This document shows positions 26,381-34,520 of a stretch of 60,095 bases of DNA, in pieces. The translations under genes were made by a program, and so were the position numbers. The notes under the pieces were generated by a model. It ran no database searches. It saw nothing but the letters and a program-made list of their open reading frames with translations, and was not told where the DNA came from. Where the stretch lies: positions 1 through 60,095 of the forward strand of contig JADLEX010000120.1 of assembly GCA_020845895.1 (NCBI GenBank). Reading direction: 5' to 3'. The DNA comes from Deltaproteobacteria bacterium (GTDB lineage Bacteria > Lernaellota > Lernaellaia > JACKCT01). Within the stretch, counting starts at the first letter, position 1, and each line of letters starts with the position of its first letter.

Positions 26381-27325
26381 TCAATCTTCGAGTTTCGCCA
26401 GATCGTCCGCCGCGACGTCTTCCTCAACCGCGTCAGGCGAGTCCGCCGCGTCGTCCGTGGGGGGCACCATGGAGACGGGTGTCCACTGATGGGCCTCGCC
26501 GGCGCGCTTCGCCTCGTCGTTGCGAGGCGTGATGCGGCGAATCTCCTCCGGCGGAAACGGCAGGATCTCGTCGGTTCCTTCGAGCCGCACCAGAACGATG
26601 CCCTGAATGGGATCGTGCCGATTGACGCGGCCGGCGCGCCCATCGGCGGTCTCGCAACGTTTGCCGACCTTCGGCAAGCCGCGGCTGAAGCTCGTGTAGA
26701 CTTCGTGCTCGAAACGCAGGCAGCACTTGAGGCGACCGCAGACGCCGGAAACTTTCGACGGATTCATCGCCAGATTCTGGTCCTTGGCCATCTTGATGGT
26801 CACCGGCTCAAAACCCGTGAGGAACTTCGAGCAGCACAACTCCCGACCGCACACGTCGTAACCGCCGAGTTTGCGCGCCGCGTCGCGCACCCCGATCTGC
26901 ATCATCTCGATGCGCGTTCGAAATCGCTGGGCGAGTTCCCGCACGAGGTCGCGAAAGTCGACGCGGTCCTCGCTCGTGAAGTAAAAGACCATTTTACTGC
27001 CGTCGAAGACACTCTCGACCGAGATGAGCTTCATCGGCAGATTGCGCCGGGCCATCGCCTGTTTGGCGTGAAAAAACGCCATCACCTCCTGGTCGCGGAC
27101 CTTCTCACGCCCGGCCAGATCGCCGTCCGTCGCGGGCCGCAGCACGCGCGGAAACTTTCGCGGCGGCCCCTCGAAAACCTTCGGCTCGTCGTGCACGCGC
27201 GCGAGAGCCGGGCCTTTCTCGGCCTCGACCACGAGCCAGTCGCCCGCCTTGGGTTCGTGATCGGCACTGTCGTATTCCACCGGGCGATTGCTGCCCGGAA
27301 ACTTCACGGTCAGGGTCTGCGTCAT
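26381..27325 (-). CDS. ricT: RicT/YaaT-like PSP1 domain protein, first copy
   Basis: A 314-residue cytoplasmic protein of the PSP1/RicT family. The order is an N-terminal barrel (VKFPGSNRPVEYDS), an alpha-helical insertion, the conserved MKLISVESVFDGSKMVFYFT and RTRIEMMQIGVRDAARKLGG, then CGRELCC and SGVCGRLKCCLRFEH. The C-terminus is acidic and disordered. The start ATG 27325 overlaps the holB stop in an ATGA. Position next to holB matches ricT (yaaT) in many bacteria, so I regard this copy as the orthologue and the following gene as the extra paralogue. Confidence 0.9.
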   Translation of the reverse strand: MTQTLTVKFPGSNRPVEYDSADHEPKAGDWLVVEAEKGPALARVHDEPKVFEGPPRKFPRVLRPATDGDLAGREKVRDQEVMAFFHAKQAMARRNLPMKLISVESVFDGSKMVFYFTSEDRVDFRDLVRELAQRFRTRIEMMQIGVRDAARKLGGYDVCGRELCCSKFLTGFEPVTIKMAKDQNLAMNPSKVSGVCGRLKCCLRFEHEVYTSFSRGLPKVGKRCETADGRAGRVNRHDPIQGIVLVRLEGTDEILPFPPEEIRRITPRNDEAKRAGEAHQWTPVSMVPPTDDAADSPDAVEEDVAADDLAKLED

Positions 27326-28332
27326 CGGGGTATCGTCCGGGCGAAGTCCGTCGCCCTCGGCGTAAGAATGTCGACCAGCAGGGCCTGAACGGCGAGCGGC
27401 GCATTCGCGTTTCGTTGAAGCAACCGCTGCGTGAAGGTCACGCTGCGGACTTTCGAAGTCAGTGCCCTCATTTCGTAACGCGCCGCGAACGCGCGCGCGT
27501 CGGCATCGAGATCGGGATTCATGATCCGCCGCGCGTCGGCCAGCGCCGCGCTTCGGATCGCGTCGGCGAGAAAGACCTTCACCATCTCGAGCGCGTCCTC
27601 CGCCCCCGATGACCACTGCGCGACCGTCTCGGCGAAGCGCGCGATATCGCCGTCGCCGCCCAAAGGCAATCGATAGAACCTCGCGCCGAGACCGTGACGC
27701 TCCTCGCGAAGCGGGCCGGGTTCCATCCCCAGCGCGCGTCCGAGGCTACCGTCGCAGGCGCGGGCGATGATTCGCGCGTCGTCCGGCTCGCGCCCCCGCT
27801 CGACGAGCACGCGCTCGATGAGGTCGGCATCCATCGGACCAAAGACCACTTTCTGGCAGCGCGAAAGCACGGTGGGCAGAAGCTGCTGCGGCGCGCTTGT
27901 GACGAGCAGGAAGACGATATTTCGACCCGGTTCCTCGAGCGTCTTGAGCAACGCGTTCGCGGCGGCCGGATTCATCGTCTCGGCCTGAAGAACCAAGTTC
28001 ACCTTCCATTCGGCTTCGTACGGCGCGTACACGAGCTTGTGCACCAACGCGTCGACCGCCGCCTTCTTGATGAAGCGGCCCTCGGGTTCGAGCACCTGCA
28101 TGTCCGGATGATTGCCGTCGACGATTTTGCGATGGGTCAATTCGACGTCGCGGGTCGCGGCGAGCAGTTCCGCCGCGAACGCGTACGCCGCCATCGTCTT
28201 GCCGACGCCCTCCGGACCGAGAAACAGGTATGCGTGCGCAACGCGGCCCGACGAAACCGCGCGGCGGAGTTGGTCCACCGCGCGCTCGTGCCCGCGAACG
28301 TCATCGAGCGACGCCACCGATTCGACGGTCAT
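27322..28332 (-). CDS. holB: DNA polymerase III subunit delta'
   Basis: A 336-residue AAA+ clamp-loader subunit. The start ATG 28332 overlaps the tmk stop (ATGA), and the frame before it is the shadow of tmk. Motifs include LGPEGVGKTMAAYAFA (P-loop), NPAAANALLKTLEEPG (a hallmark of delta') and VLSRCQKVVF (SRC motif). The four-Cys zinc site that E. coli delta' and gamma/tau carry after the P-loop is missing: that interval reads RDVELTHRKIVDGNHPDM. Some bacterial delta' proteins lack this site, so function is probably retained. It acts in loading the sliding clamp at the replisome. Confidence 0.92.
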   Translation of the reverse strand: MTVESVASLDDVRGHERAVDQLRRAVSSGRVAHAYLFLGPEGVGKTMAAYAFAAELLAATRDVELTHRKIVDGNHPDMQVLEPEGRFIKKAAVDALVHKLVYAPYEAEWKVNLVLQAETMNPAAANALLKTLEEPGRNIVFLLVTSAPQQLLPTVLSRCQKVVFGPMDADLIERVLVERGREPDDARIIARACDGSLGRALGMEPGPLREERHGLGARFYRLPLGGDGDIARFAETVAQWSSGAEDALEMVKVFLADAIRSAALADARRIMNPDLDADARAFAARYEMRALTSKVRSVTFTQRLLQRNANAPLAVQALLVDILTPRATDFARTIPR

Positions 28333-29021
28333 GCGCGCTCGCCGAAATTGTCTTGCAACACCGCAATCATCCTCTCGCCCACCGTCTCCTCGTCGCCGGT
28401 CGCGTCGATCACGCGCACGCGTTCCGGTTCTCTCGTCGAAATCGCCAGATAACCCTCGCGCACACGCCGATGAAATTCGAGCGCTTCCCGCTCGAAACGA
28501 TCCTCGCGCTTCGTCTCGTCGGCAATCCCCGCGGCGCGACTCCAAGCCCGCCGGAGCGCATCGCCCGCGTCCATGTCGAACAGCAGCGTCAGATCCGGCG
28601 CGAGCCCGGCGGCCGCCTCGCGATTGCCGTGCCGCACGCGCTCCAATCCGAGCCCTCGCGCGAAGCCCTGGTAGGCTTCCGTCGCGTCGCCAAATCGGTC
28701 GCACAACACGACGCGCCCCGCGGCCAACGCCGGTTTGACGACGTCAGCCACGTGTTGCGCCCGCGCCGCCCAGATCAGATAAAGCTCCGTATCCGGCGCC
28801 AGCCCGGCATTCTTCGATGCGAGGAGAATCGCACGGATCTCATCCGCGACCGGGCATCCGCCGGGCTCCCGCGTGAGCGTCACGTCGCGGCCACGGGCAC
28901 GCCACCACTCGGCAGCCCGCCGGATCTGCGTCGTCTTGCCCGTCCCTTCGGTGCCTTCGAACGTCACGAATACGCCGGAAGCACCTTGACCGACCTCGCG
29001 AAGGCGCATGTTTTCGTCCAT
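28329..29021 (-). CDS. tmk: Thymidylate kinase
   Basis: A 230-residue dTMP kinase. The P-loop FEGTEGTGKTTQ starts near residue 23, TREPGGCPVADEIR is the substrate loop, and LCDRFGDATEAYQG is the DR(Y/F) motif. It phosphorylates dTMP to dTDP for DNA synthesis. It heads the tmk-holB-ricT group, an arrangement common in bacteria. The start at ATG 29021 leaves about 20 residues before the core; a little N-terminal variation is normal in this family. Confidence 0.95.
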   Translation of the reverse strand: MDENMRLREVGQGASGVFVTFEGTEGTGKTTQIRRAAEWWRARGRDVTLTREPGGCPVADEIRAILLASKNAGLAPDTELYLIWAARAQHVADVVKPALAAGRVVLCDRFGDATEAYQGFARGLGLERVRHGNREAAAGLAPDLTLLFDMDAGDALRRAWSRAAGIADETKREDRFEREALEFHRRVREGYLAISTREPERVRVIDATGDEETVGERMIAVLQDNFGERA

Positions 29022-29160
29022 CGGTCGTCGTCCTTGAACAGAGACTGTAGTCGATTCGCCCGCGCAGTGGCAAGTTCATCGCTCCAAATCCTGACCTTGT
29101 TCATGGTCTTGAGCGGGCGATGTTGTTATATTCCGTACGCTTTCGAATCGGAGGGTGGCG

Positions 29161-30651
29161 TTGAAGCTCCGTGTCTGCCCGATTCTCGTCCTGATTGTCG
29201 CGGCGTGCCCGAGCTTATCGCCGGCCGTGAACGGGTCCCTGCGTTCGACGGACAAGGGCCAACGCATTCTGCACGTCTGGGGAACCGACTACGAGATGGG
29301 ATATGCGCACGGTTTCCTGCTCGGGCAGGAGATCGTCGATGTCATGAGCGTTTACGGCCTTCCCGGCCCCATGTACACGGCGCAGGAATTCAACGATGAA
29401 CGCGATTTCACTTTCGACACGTTTGAATTCGACGCGGAACTGTTGGATGAAGCCGAAGGCATGTTCGACGGACTCGTCGATGCCGGAGCCGACCTTCACG
29501 TCCCGCCCCTCGACCGCGATCTGAACGCGGATGACATCGTGACGTTCACGGCCCTTCGCGAACTCGCCGGTTTGCAGTGCGCGACGTGGGCCGCGTGGGG
29601 CGACGCGACTGCGGGCGACCCCGACATCGATTCGCAGATGGCCGTCGCGCACAACAGCGACTTCGTTCTCGTGGGCGACGAATCGACCCTGCATTACGCC
29701 GGCACGCACGGTCTCGTCGTGGCTTACGAGCCATCCGATCCCGACCGCCAGCGATACGTCTCGGTCGTGTTTCCCGGATTTCTCGGCGTCGCTGCCGGGC
29801 TCAACGAGTCGGGAGTCGGGATCTTCGTCAACCGCGGATCGATCGTCATTCCACGCGCGAGCATGAATCTCGACCCGGGCATCGTGCTTGGCATCTATCA
29901 GACGCGCAAAGCGCTCGCGGCACGCGACGGCAACGAGGACGGCGTGAACGACATCGTGGATATCCACGATCATTTCGCCGGCGTGCGCCAATACGCGCCC
30001 GCGATCATTCAGGCTTTCGGTCCCGCCGGGAGATCGAATCCTCCGTCGGCGGTCCTTGAAATCAACAACCTCGTGCGTGCGTCGCGACTGCCGGCGGACG
30101 ACGCGAATTTCGCGCCTGACATGCAGCTTTCGCTGAACTGGGAGGACCAACTGGTTCCCGTCCGCCAGACGTTTCACCAGATTCGCTACGTCTTCGACGA
30201 GAAGCTCATCAACGAGACCTACGGGCATGCCGCCAGTCTCGCGAACATGTGGGATTTCCTGGATCGTAACGCCGGCGTTCCGCAGATCAACGTGACCTTT
30301 TATTCGATGATTTTTCTCCCCGAGCAGCTTCGAGTCGGTCTGTCGCTGTGGTCCGATTTCGACAACGATCCCTCGACCAACCACGTCTGGTACGACTTCG
30401 AGGAGTTGTTCACCGAAGTGGACGACGACACGGACGACGACGCGACGGATGATGATTCCGCCGATGACGATCTGGCGGATGATGACGACGATGCCGCGGA
30501 CGATGATTCCACGGACGACGACGTGAATCCCGATGACGATGGGTCTCCGGATGACGAAGCGAACGACCCGAACGATGACGATTCTCCGGCCGCCGACTCC
30601 GCCGACTCAAAGTCTTCGGAATCCGATCACGACGCCTCGTGCGGGCGTTGA
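29161..30651 (+). CDS. C45-family (acyl-CoA:6-APA acyltransferase-like) hydrolase with acidic C-terminal tail
   Basis: A 496-residue exported protein. The N-terminus has a signal sequence ending in IVAAC, a possible lipobox. GTDYEMGYAHGFLLGQEI and the region around AGLQCATWAAWGD fit peptidase C45 / Ntn-hydrolase proteins, where the Cys near residue 140 would become the N-terminal nucleophile after self-cleavage. HNSDFVL and GFLGVAAGLNESGVGI are also typical. Unusually, the Asp-rich segment sits at the C-terminus (from about residue 420), followed by a Ser/Asp tail. I chose TTG 29161 because GGAGG lies 6 nt upstream; GTG 29155 would overlap it closely. The substrate, an amide or ester, is unknown. 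Confidence 0.8.
   Translation: MKLRVCPILVLIVAACPSLSPAVNGSLRSTDKGQRILHVWGTDYEMGYAHGFLLGQEIVDVMSVYGLPGPMYTAQEFNDERDFTFDTFEFDAELLDEAEGMFDGLVDAGADLHVPPLDRDLNADDIVTFTALRELAGLQCATWAAWGDATAGDPDIDSQMAVAHNSDFVLVGDESTLHYAGTHGLVVAYEPSDPDRQRYVSVVFPGFLGVAAGLNESGVGIFVNRGSIVIPRASMNLDPGIVLGIYQTRKALAARDGNEDGVNDIVDIHDHFAGVRQYAPAIIQAFGPAGRSNPPSAVLEINNLVRASRLPADDANFAPDMQLSLNWEDQLVPVRQTFHQIRYVFDEKLINETYGHAASLANMWDFLDRNAGVPQINVTFYSMIFLPEQLRVGLSLWSDFDNDPSTNHVWYDFEELFTEVDDDTDDDATDDDSADDDLADDDDDAADDDSTDDDVNPDDDGSPDDEANDPNDDDSPAADSADSKSSESDHDASCGR
30421..30588 (+). repeat. Asp-codon-rich low-complexity tract at a gene 3' end
   Basis: GAC/GAT-rich repeats encoding the acidic C-terminal tail of the C45-family protein. 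In the other genes of this window the same kind of tract lies directly after the lipobox. Confidence 0.75.
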
Positions 30652-30658
30652 CGCGAAG

Positions 30659-31900
30659 TCAGAACGCGTAGCCAATCTGCGCGTAAGGCAGCGCCTCGGG
30701 CTTGGGGATTCGCGTTTCTCCGACGTCATTGAAGATCTCGGCCCGATGGCTCACGAAACGCATGTCGAACGCCACGGAAAGCGTGTCGTCGAAATCGTAC
30801 GCCGCGCCCAGCAGAAACATCGAGCGTTCGTCCCGGTAGCCGCTTCCGGAAAGTCCGTTTCTCCGATCGGGATCGAAATGGTCGTATCGCCCGATGAACG
30901 CGGTGCGCCGCGCCACATCGATGTCGCACCACATCGAAAAGACCGACGCATGAATCCGATCGTGTTCGGTCCCGTCGTCCTGCGGTGAATAGAACTGATT
31001 GTGAGCCTCGAACGCGATGTCGATTCGCCGACCGTCCGCGCGTTCGCCCCGGTAATGAGCCATTGCCGAGACGCGCATGAGCGTCTCGCCCGCGTCGGCA
31101 TCGATCTCCTCGCCCCACGCGTATCCGCTCACGGTCATGCCATCCAGCTTTTCGACGCGCGCAAACGGTGCGATCGTCACTCGAAGGTCCGCGGCATTCC
31201 CCTTCGCGTTCTCCGGTTCAAGCAGTCCCTCTCCGGCGTAGATCCCGAGCCGGTAACGCAAATATCCGTGAGGTGCCGCTCCGCCCACCGCGACGCCGAC
31301 GTCCGATTCCGACGGACGCCTCTCCGGCACGCTGACGGCTCGAATTTCGGCCCGATCTTCCGTGGCGACGAAGCCCTTACGTAACGGCGCTCGGCGATAG
31401 AGCCACAGCTCGTACGCGGTCTTTTCAACGTACCGTCGCCGGTAGGCCACATTCGCAAAATCAATCCACCCCGTCGGAACGATGCCGGCCTCCGTCTGAA
31501 CGGAAGGCACCCAAGTCACACGGGCCCACGCCGCCACCGGTCGAAAGATCACCTCATCGCGATCGCGTTCCTCAGCGGGAAGTCGTTCGCCAGTGAACTC
31601 GGTCGCGGTCTCCGATTCCGCGATCACGGAGATTCGCGCGTCGAACCTTTCGCCGTCGCTTGCCGCGAGGCCGAGCACCGCGCGGTCGAACTCGAAATCG
31701 CTGTCGCCCTTGCGTTCGCGCCGCTCGTGCCACTGCTCATACCAGGGCGTCCAATTGCCGCGCCAGCGCGCGGCGAATTCGCCGATCGGCCGCGCCGACC
31801 AGCCGGAGGAATCCTCCTGCGCCGCGGCCGGCCCCGCCGACGCGACGACCATCATTCCAATCGCGAGGAAACCGAGCGCGTGTTTGGCGAGTCGAGTCAC
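30659..31900 (-). CDS. Outer-membrane beta-barrel porin of the arsenosugar-type operon
   Basis: A 413-residue protein. The signal peptide (MTRLAKHALGFLAIGMMVVASAGPAAA) is followed by alternating-residue beta strands throughout, and the chain ends in QIGYAF. A terminal aromatic residue is the usual signal for BAM-mediated insertion of outer-membrane barrels. I chose GTG 31900 because it overlaps the ArsS stop (GTGA) and precedes the signal peptide; the frame upstream is a shadow. Its position suggests export or uptake linked to the ArsS pathway. The barrel class is a phosphate-selective or alginate-type porin by general look only. Confidence 0.75.
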   Translation of the reverse strand: MTRLAKHALGFLAIGMMVVASAGPAAAQEDSSGWSARPIGEFAARWRGNWTPWYEQWHERRERKGDSDFEFDRAVLGLAASDGERFDARISVIAESETATEFTGERLPAEERDRDEVIFRPVAAWARVTWVPSVQTEAGIVPTGWIDFANVAYRRRYVEKTAYELWLYRRAPLRKGFVATEDRAEIRAVSVPERRPSESDVGVAVGGAAPHGYLRYRLGIYAGEGLLEPENAKGNAADLRVTIAPFARVEKLDGMTVSGYAWGEEIDADAGETLMRVSAMAHYRGERADGRRIDIAFEAHNQFYSPQDDGTEHDRIHASVFSMWCDIDVARRTAFIGRYDHFDPDRRNGLSGSGYRDERSMFLLGAAYDFDDTLSVAFDMRFVSHRAEIFNDVGETRIPKPEALPYAQIGYAF

Positions 31901-33030
31901 GCCGTCGCGCCTTTGCACGAACTGCCACACCCAGCCGTACAGCCGAAGCAGTGGCGCGCCGTCACGATGCGTCGGGACGCGAATGCCGCGGCATCGAAGT
32001 CGCGGATGTGCCCGAACCGACCCTGGGGGGCCGACTCGAGATCCAGCATCTGATTGAAGTCGCAATCGAACACGCGTCCGTCCCAGGACACCGAGATCGT
32101 ATTCCGGCACATCAAACCGTCGATCGTCGCGGGGTTGAACGACGCGACCAGTCGTTTCAGGTAGCTCTCCAGATTCCCGGATTCGACGAGCCATTCGAGG
32201 AAGCGCGAGATCGGCATGTTGTTGAGGGCAATCAGGCGGTCGAAACGCACTTCGTACCGGTTCGCGAATTCGGCTTTCCACTCGCGCTCCGTTGCGGCCT
32301 GTTCGGGCGCGAGAAACGCGCCGATGGGATTCGTCACGAAGGTGAGGACGCGCCGCGAATCGCCGCCGCCGTAGCCCGCGGTGTTCAGCATCCGCAGCGC
32401 TTCGATCGAGCGCTCATACGTTCCCGTGCCGCGCTGCGCGTCCGTGCCCGAGCGACGCACATGTGGCAACGAGCAGACGATTTCGACGCCGCGCTCGCCG
32501 AGCCATTCCGGTAGGTCGCGATACTTCGGAAGAAGCAGGACCGTCAGATTGCATCGATCGATGACGTGCTTTCCACGTCGCACGCACTCGTCCACAAGAT
32601 CCCGAAAGTGCGGATTCAACTCCGGCGCGCCGCCGGTGATGTCCACCGTATGGCAGTCCGTGCGGTCAAGCGCCGCGAGGCAAGCGTCCACGGTTTCGCG
32701 GTTCATCATCTCGCCCGTGCGATCGGGACCCGCATCGACGTGGCAATGTCGGCAAGTCATGTTGCACAGCCGACCGAGATTGATCTGGAAGTTTTCCAGC
32801 TTCCCGGGGATGAGCGGCGATCGACCGGCAGATGTGAGCGAGCGCTCGAATTTCGCGTCCTGCCCCATGCGGTCGGTGACGCGCGCCCCGGCTAGAGTTC
32901 GAAGCTGGGTTTCAGACGACGCCAGCGGCGCGCCACGGCGGACGAGGCTCAGAACCTTGGTGTCCGAAGATGCCTCCGACACGTTTTCGTCGTGCGCACT
33001 TTCGACTTGCGCCGCCAAGCGACCAGCCAT
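31897..33030 (-). CDS. arsS: ArsS-like radical SAM protein (arsenosugar biosynthesis)
   Basis: A 377-residue radical SAM enzyme. QINLGRLCNMTCRHCHVDAGP near residue 85 holds the CxxxCxxC cluster motif and the HVDAGP signature typical of ArsS/DUF3641 proteins. The C-terminal RHCFGCTAGCGSSCKG is the auxiliary Cys region. ArsS is thought to add the adenosyl-derived sugar to dimethylarsenic compounds. I chose ATG 33030, which has GGGAG 6 nt upstream, over ATG 33057. The N-terminus is about 50 residues longer than in many homologues. It sits between an AhpD-like gene and a porin; no arsM methyltransferase gene is in the window. Confidence 0.87.
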   Translation of the reverse strand: MAGRLAAQVESAHDENVSEASSDTKVLSLVRRGAPLASSETQLRTLAGARVTDRMGQDAKFERSLTSAGRSPLIPGKLENFQINLGRLCNMTCRHCHVDAGPDRTGEMMNRETVDACLAALDRTDCHTVDITGGAPELNPHFRDLVDECVRRGKHVIDRCNLTVLLLPKYRDLPEWLGERGVEIVCSLPHVRRSGTDAQRGTGTYERSIEALRMLNTAGYGGGDSRRVLTFVTNPIGAFLAPEQAATEREWKAEFANRYEVRFDRLIALNNMPISRFLEWLVESGNLESYLKRLVASFNPATIDGLMCRNTISVSWDGRVFDCDFNQMLDLESAPQGRFGHIRDFDAAAFASRRIVTARHCFGCTAGCGSSCKGATA

Positions 33031-33109
33031 CCAGACTCCCGTAGAAAGAAACAGCATTAACGCAAAGGCCGCATCGCGACCAGTCGCCCAACAGGCGCGG
33101 GGTTCTCAC

Positions 33110-33439
33110 CTACATCGAGGTCTTTTCCGCCTGCTCGAGCATCTGCATTCCGTGGACGAGCGACGCCCCGCCGCGAATGGCGACCGCGACGTGCACCGCC
33201 TCGGTCATCTGCTCCAGGTCGGCCCCGTTCTTCAGGCTTTCCGTCGTGTATGCATCGATGCAATACGGGCACTGCACGGCGTGCGCGACGGCAAGCGCGA
33301 TCAGGGCTTTCTCGCGAACGGACAGCGCGCCGTCGGCAAAGACCGCGCCGTAGTAGTCGAAGAATTTCTTCCCGAGTTCGGGCTGTCCCTTCGCGATTCT
33401 CGCGAATTCTTCGAGGTGTTCGTTTCGATAGTACGACAT
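33110..33439 (-). CDS. AhpD-like carboxymuconolactone decarboxylase family protein, ArsS-associated
   Basis: A 109-residue protein with one CMD/AhpD domain. AVQCPYCIDAYTTESLKNG contains the CxxC peroxidase-type active site plus the downstream acidic residues. Small AhpD-like proteins with CPYCIDAYT are recurrent neighbours of arsS (annotated as arsenosugar biosynthesis-associated peroxidase-like). The start has GGAGG about 8 nt upstream. It is the first gene of the operon with arsS and the porin, downstream of an 18-bp palindrome that may control it. Activity (thiol peroxidase or arsenic-related) is inferred. Confidence 0.87.
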   Translation of the reverse strand: MSYYRNEHLEEFARIAKGQPELGKKFFDYYGAVFADGALSVREKALIALAVAHAVQCPYCIDAYTTESLKNGADLEQMTEAVHVAVAIRGGASLVHGMQMLEQAEKTSM

Positions 33440-33467
33440 GCAAAGCCTCCAACTAATTCGAGAAAGC

Positions 33468-33485
33468 CCTAGAAATATTTCTAGG
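33468..33485 (-). promoter_or_regulatory. Perfect 18-bp palindrome upstream of the ArsS operon
   Basis: The sequence CCTAGAAATATTTCTAGG is identical to its reverse complement and lies 29-46 nt upstream of the AhpD-like start, where an operator would overlap the promoter or leader. Its AT-rich centre stands out from the GC-rich surroundings. The binding factor is unknown; it does not look like a classical ArsR site. Confidence 0.55.
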
Positions 33486-33702
33486 TCTACTTCCGGTTAT
33501 CGCACGATGTAATACGGTCGGCTCCAAAGCCGCGTTCCGGCCACGCAACGGAAAGCCGCCAAGTATCTGATATAAAAGGCATAATTCGAATTTTCGATCC
33601 AATCGGTAACCAACGGTGATTTTCGTTACGATCCCCATTTCTCCCTTGAATTGTGAGTCGGATTTCGGCATAAGGAACGGGCTCTTTTTTGGTCTCCTGC
33701 TC

Positions 33703-34416
33703 ATGCCCACGGATGGAAATGGAATGTTCGCCGCCAGTCCCACCGAAGACGTTTCGGGCTCGTCGAGTCGTCTCTCCGTCCTGTTCGGGGCGCGGAAATT
33801 CCGCCACCTGGGTTCGGTCAAGAACATCTCCTCCAATGGGCTCGTCGTCTGTTCGCACAACGTGTTTCGTCCGGGCGCCGTCGTGCAGGTTCAGATCAAG
33901 AACGCAGAGGAACCCGATCAGTTGTGGAGCCTTCGCGGCCGAGTGCGTTGGAGCGATTATCTCCCGGCGGGGTCTCGGCGGGAAGGCATCTTCGAAATGG
34001 GAATCGAGTTTGTCGATTTGCCGCTCGCGGACCGCGTTCGGCTCGGCGACCTCGAACGCGACATTCTCGGCAAGCGACGGGAGCCGCGTTTCTCCAAGTC
34101 GTTTCGTGTTTCGGTCAACGGGGCGCACGAGGACGGCGAGTTCCTCACAGCCAATCTCAGCCGGCATGGAATGTTCATCACGACGTCGCGCATTCCTGAT
34201 GATCAGGCCGACGTCGATCTCCACATCCTCAACATCGACATCATGGAGATCATCCGGGCCCGGGCCAAGGTCATCGGCCGGATCAGCGTCGAAGAGGCCG
34301 TCGCCATGGGTTCCCACGCCGGTTTCAACGTTCAGTTCACGGATTTCTTCCCCGGCGACGAGCAGATCTTCCAAGACTACATCGCCTCGCTCGAGAAGCA
34401 CTACAACCTCGAGTAG
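33703..34416 (+). CDS. PilZ-domain protein
   Basis: A 237-residue cytoplasmic protein built from two PilZ-like beta barrels. The first is at about 18-120 (KNISSNGLVVCSHNVFRPGAVV, then GRVRWSDY), the second at about 125-230 (KRREPRFSKSFRVSVNG, TANLSRHGMFITTSR, GFNVQFTDF). RREPR and the NLSxxGxF motif in the second domain match the c-di-GMP-binding RxxxR and D/NxSxxG pattern; the first domain is degenerate. PilZ proteins link c-di-GMP to motility or polysaccharide export. The start is uncertain: GTG 33616, ATG 33703 and ATG 33724 are in frame, and I prefer ATG 33703 because the conserved part begins shortly after it. Confidence 0.8.
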   Translation: MPTDGNGMFAASPTEDVSGSSSRLSVLFGARKFRHLGSVKNISSNGLVVCSHNVFRPGAVVQVQIKNAEEPDQLWSLRGRVRWSDYLPAGSRREGIFEMGIEFVDLPLADRVRLGDLERDILGKRREPRFSKSFRVSVNGAHEDGEFLTANLSRHGMFITTSRIPDDQADVDLHILNIDIMEIIRARAKVIGRISVEEAVAMGSHAGFNVQFTDFFPGDEQIFQDYIASLEKHYNLE

Positions 34417-34520
34417 CCCGACGCCATGTTCGCGGCGGCCTCCCCAGCCCCCGGATCGGAAGCGATTTTTCGTAATCTCCGCGTGGGACTTGTCTTGGCC
34501 GAATCTGCTATGTTCGGCGC

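Noticed and set aside
30659-32281. 540-codon frame beginning at 32281 for the porin
   Set aside because: The first 127 codons are a shadow of arsS. The signal peptide begins at GTG 31900.
34417-34520. Promoter before the B12-binding radical SAM gene
   Set aside because: TATGTT lies close to the start codon, but the nearest TTG-type -35 is only 13 nt away, so the spacing is wrong.
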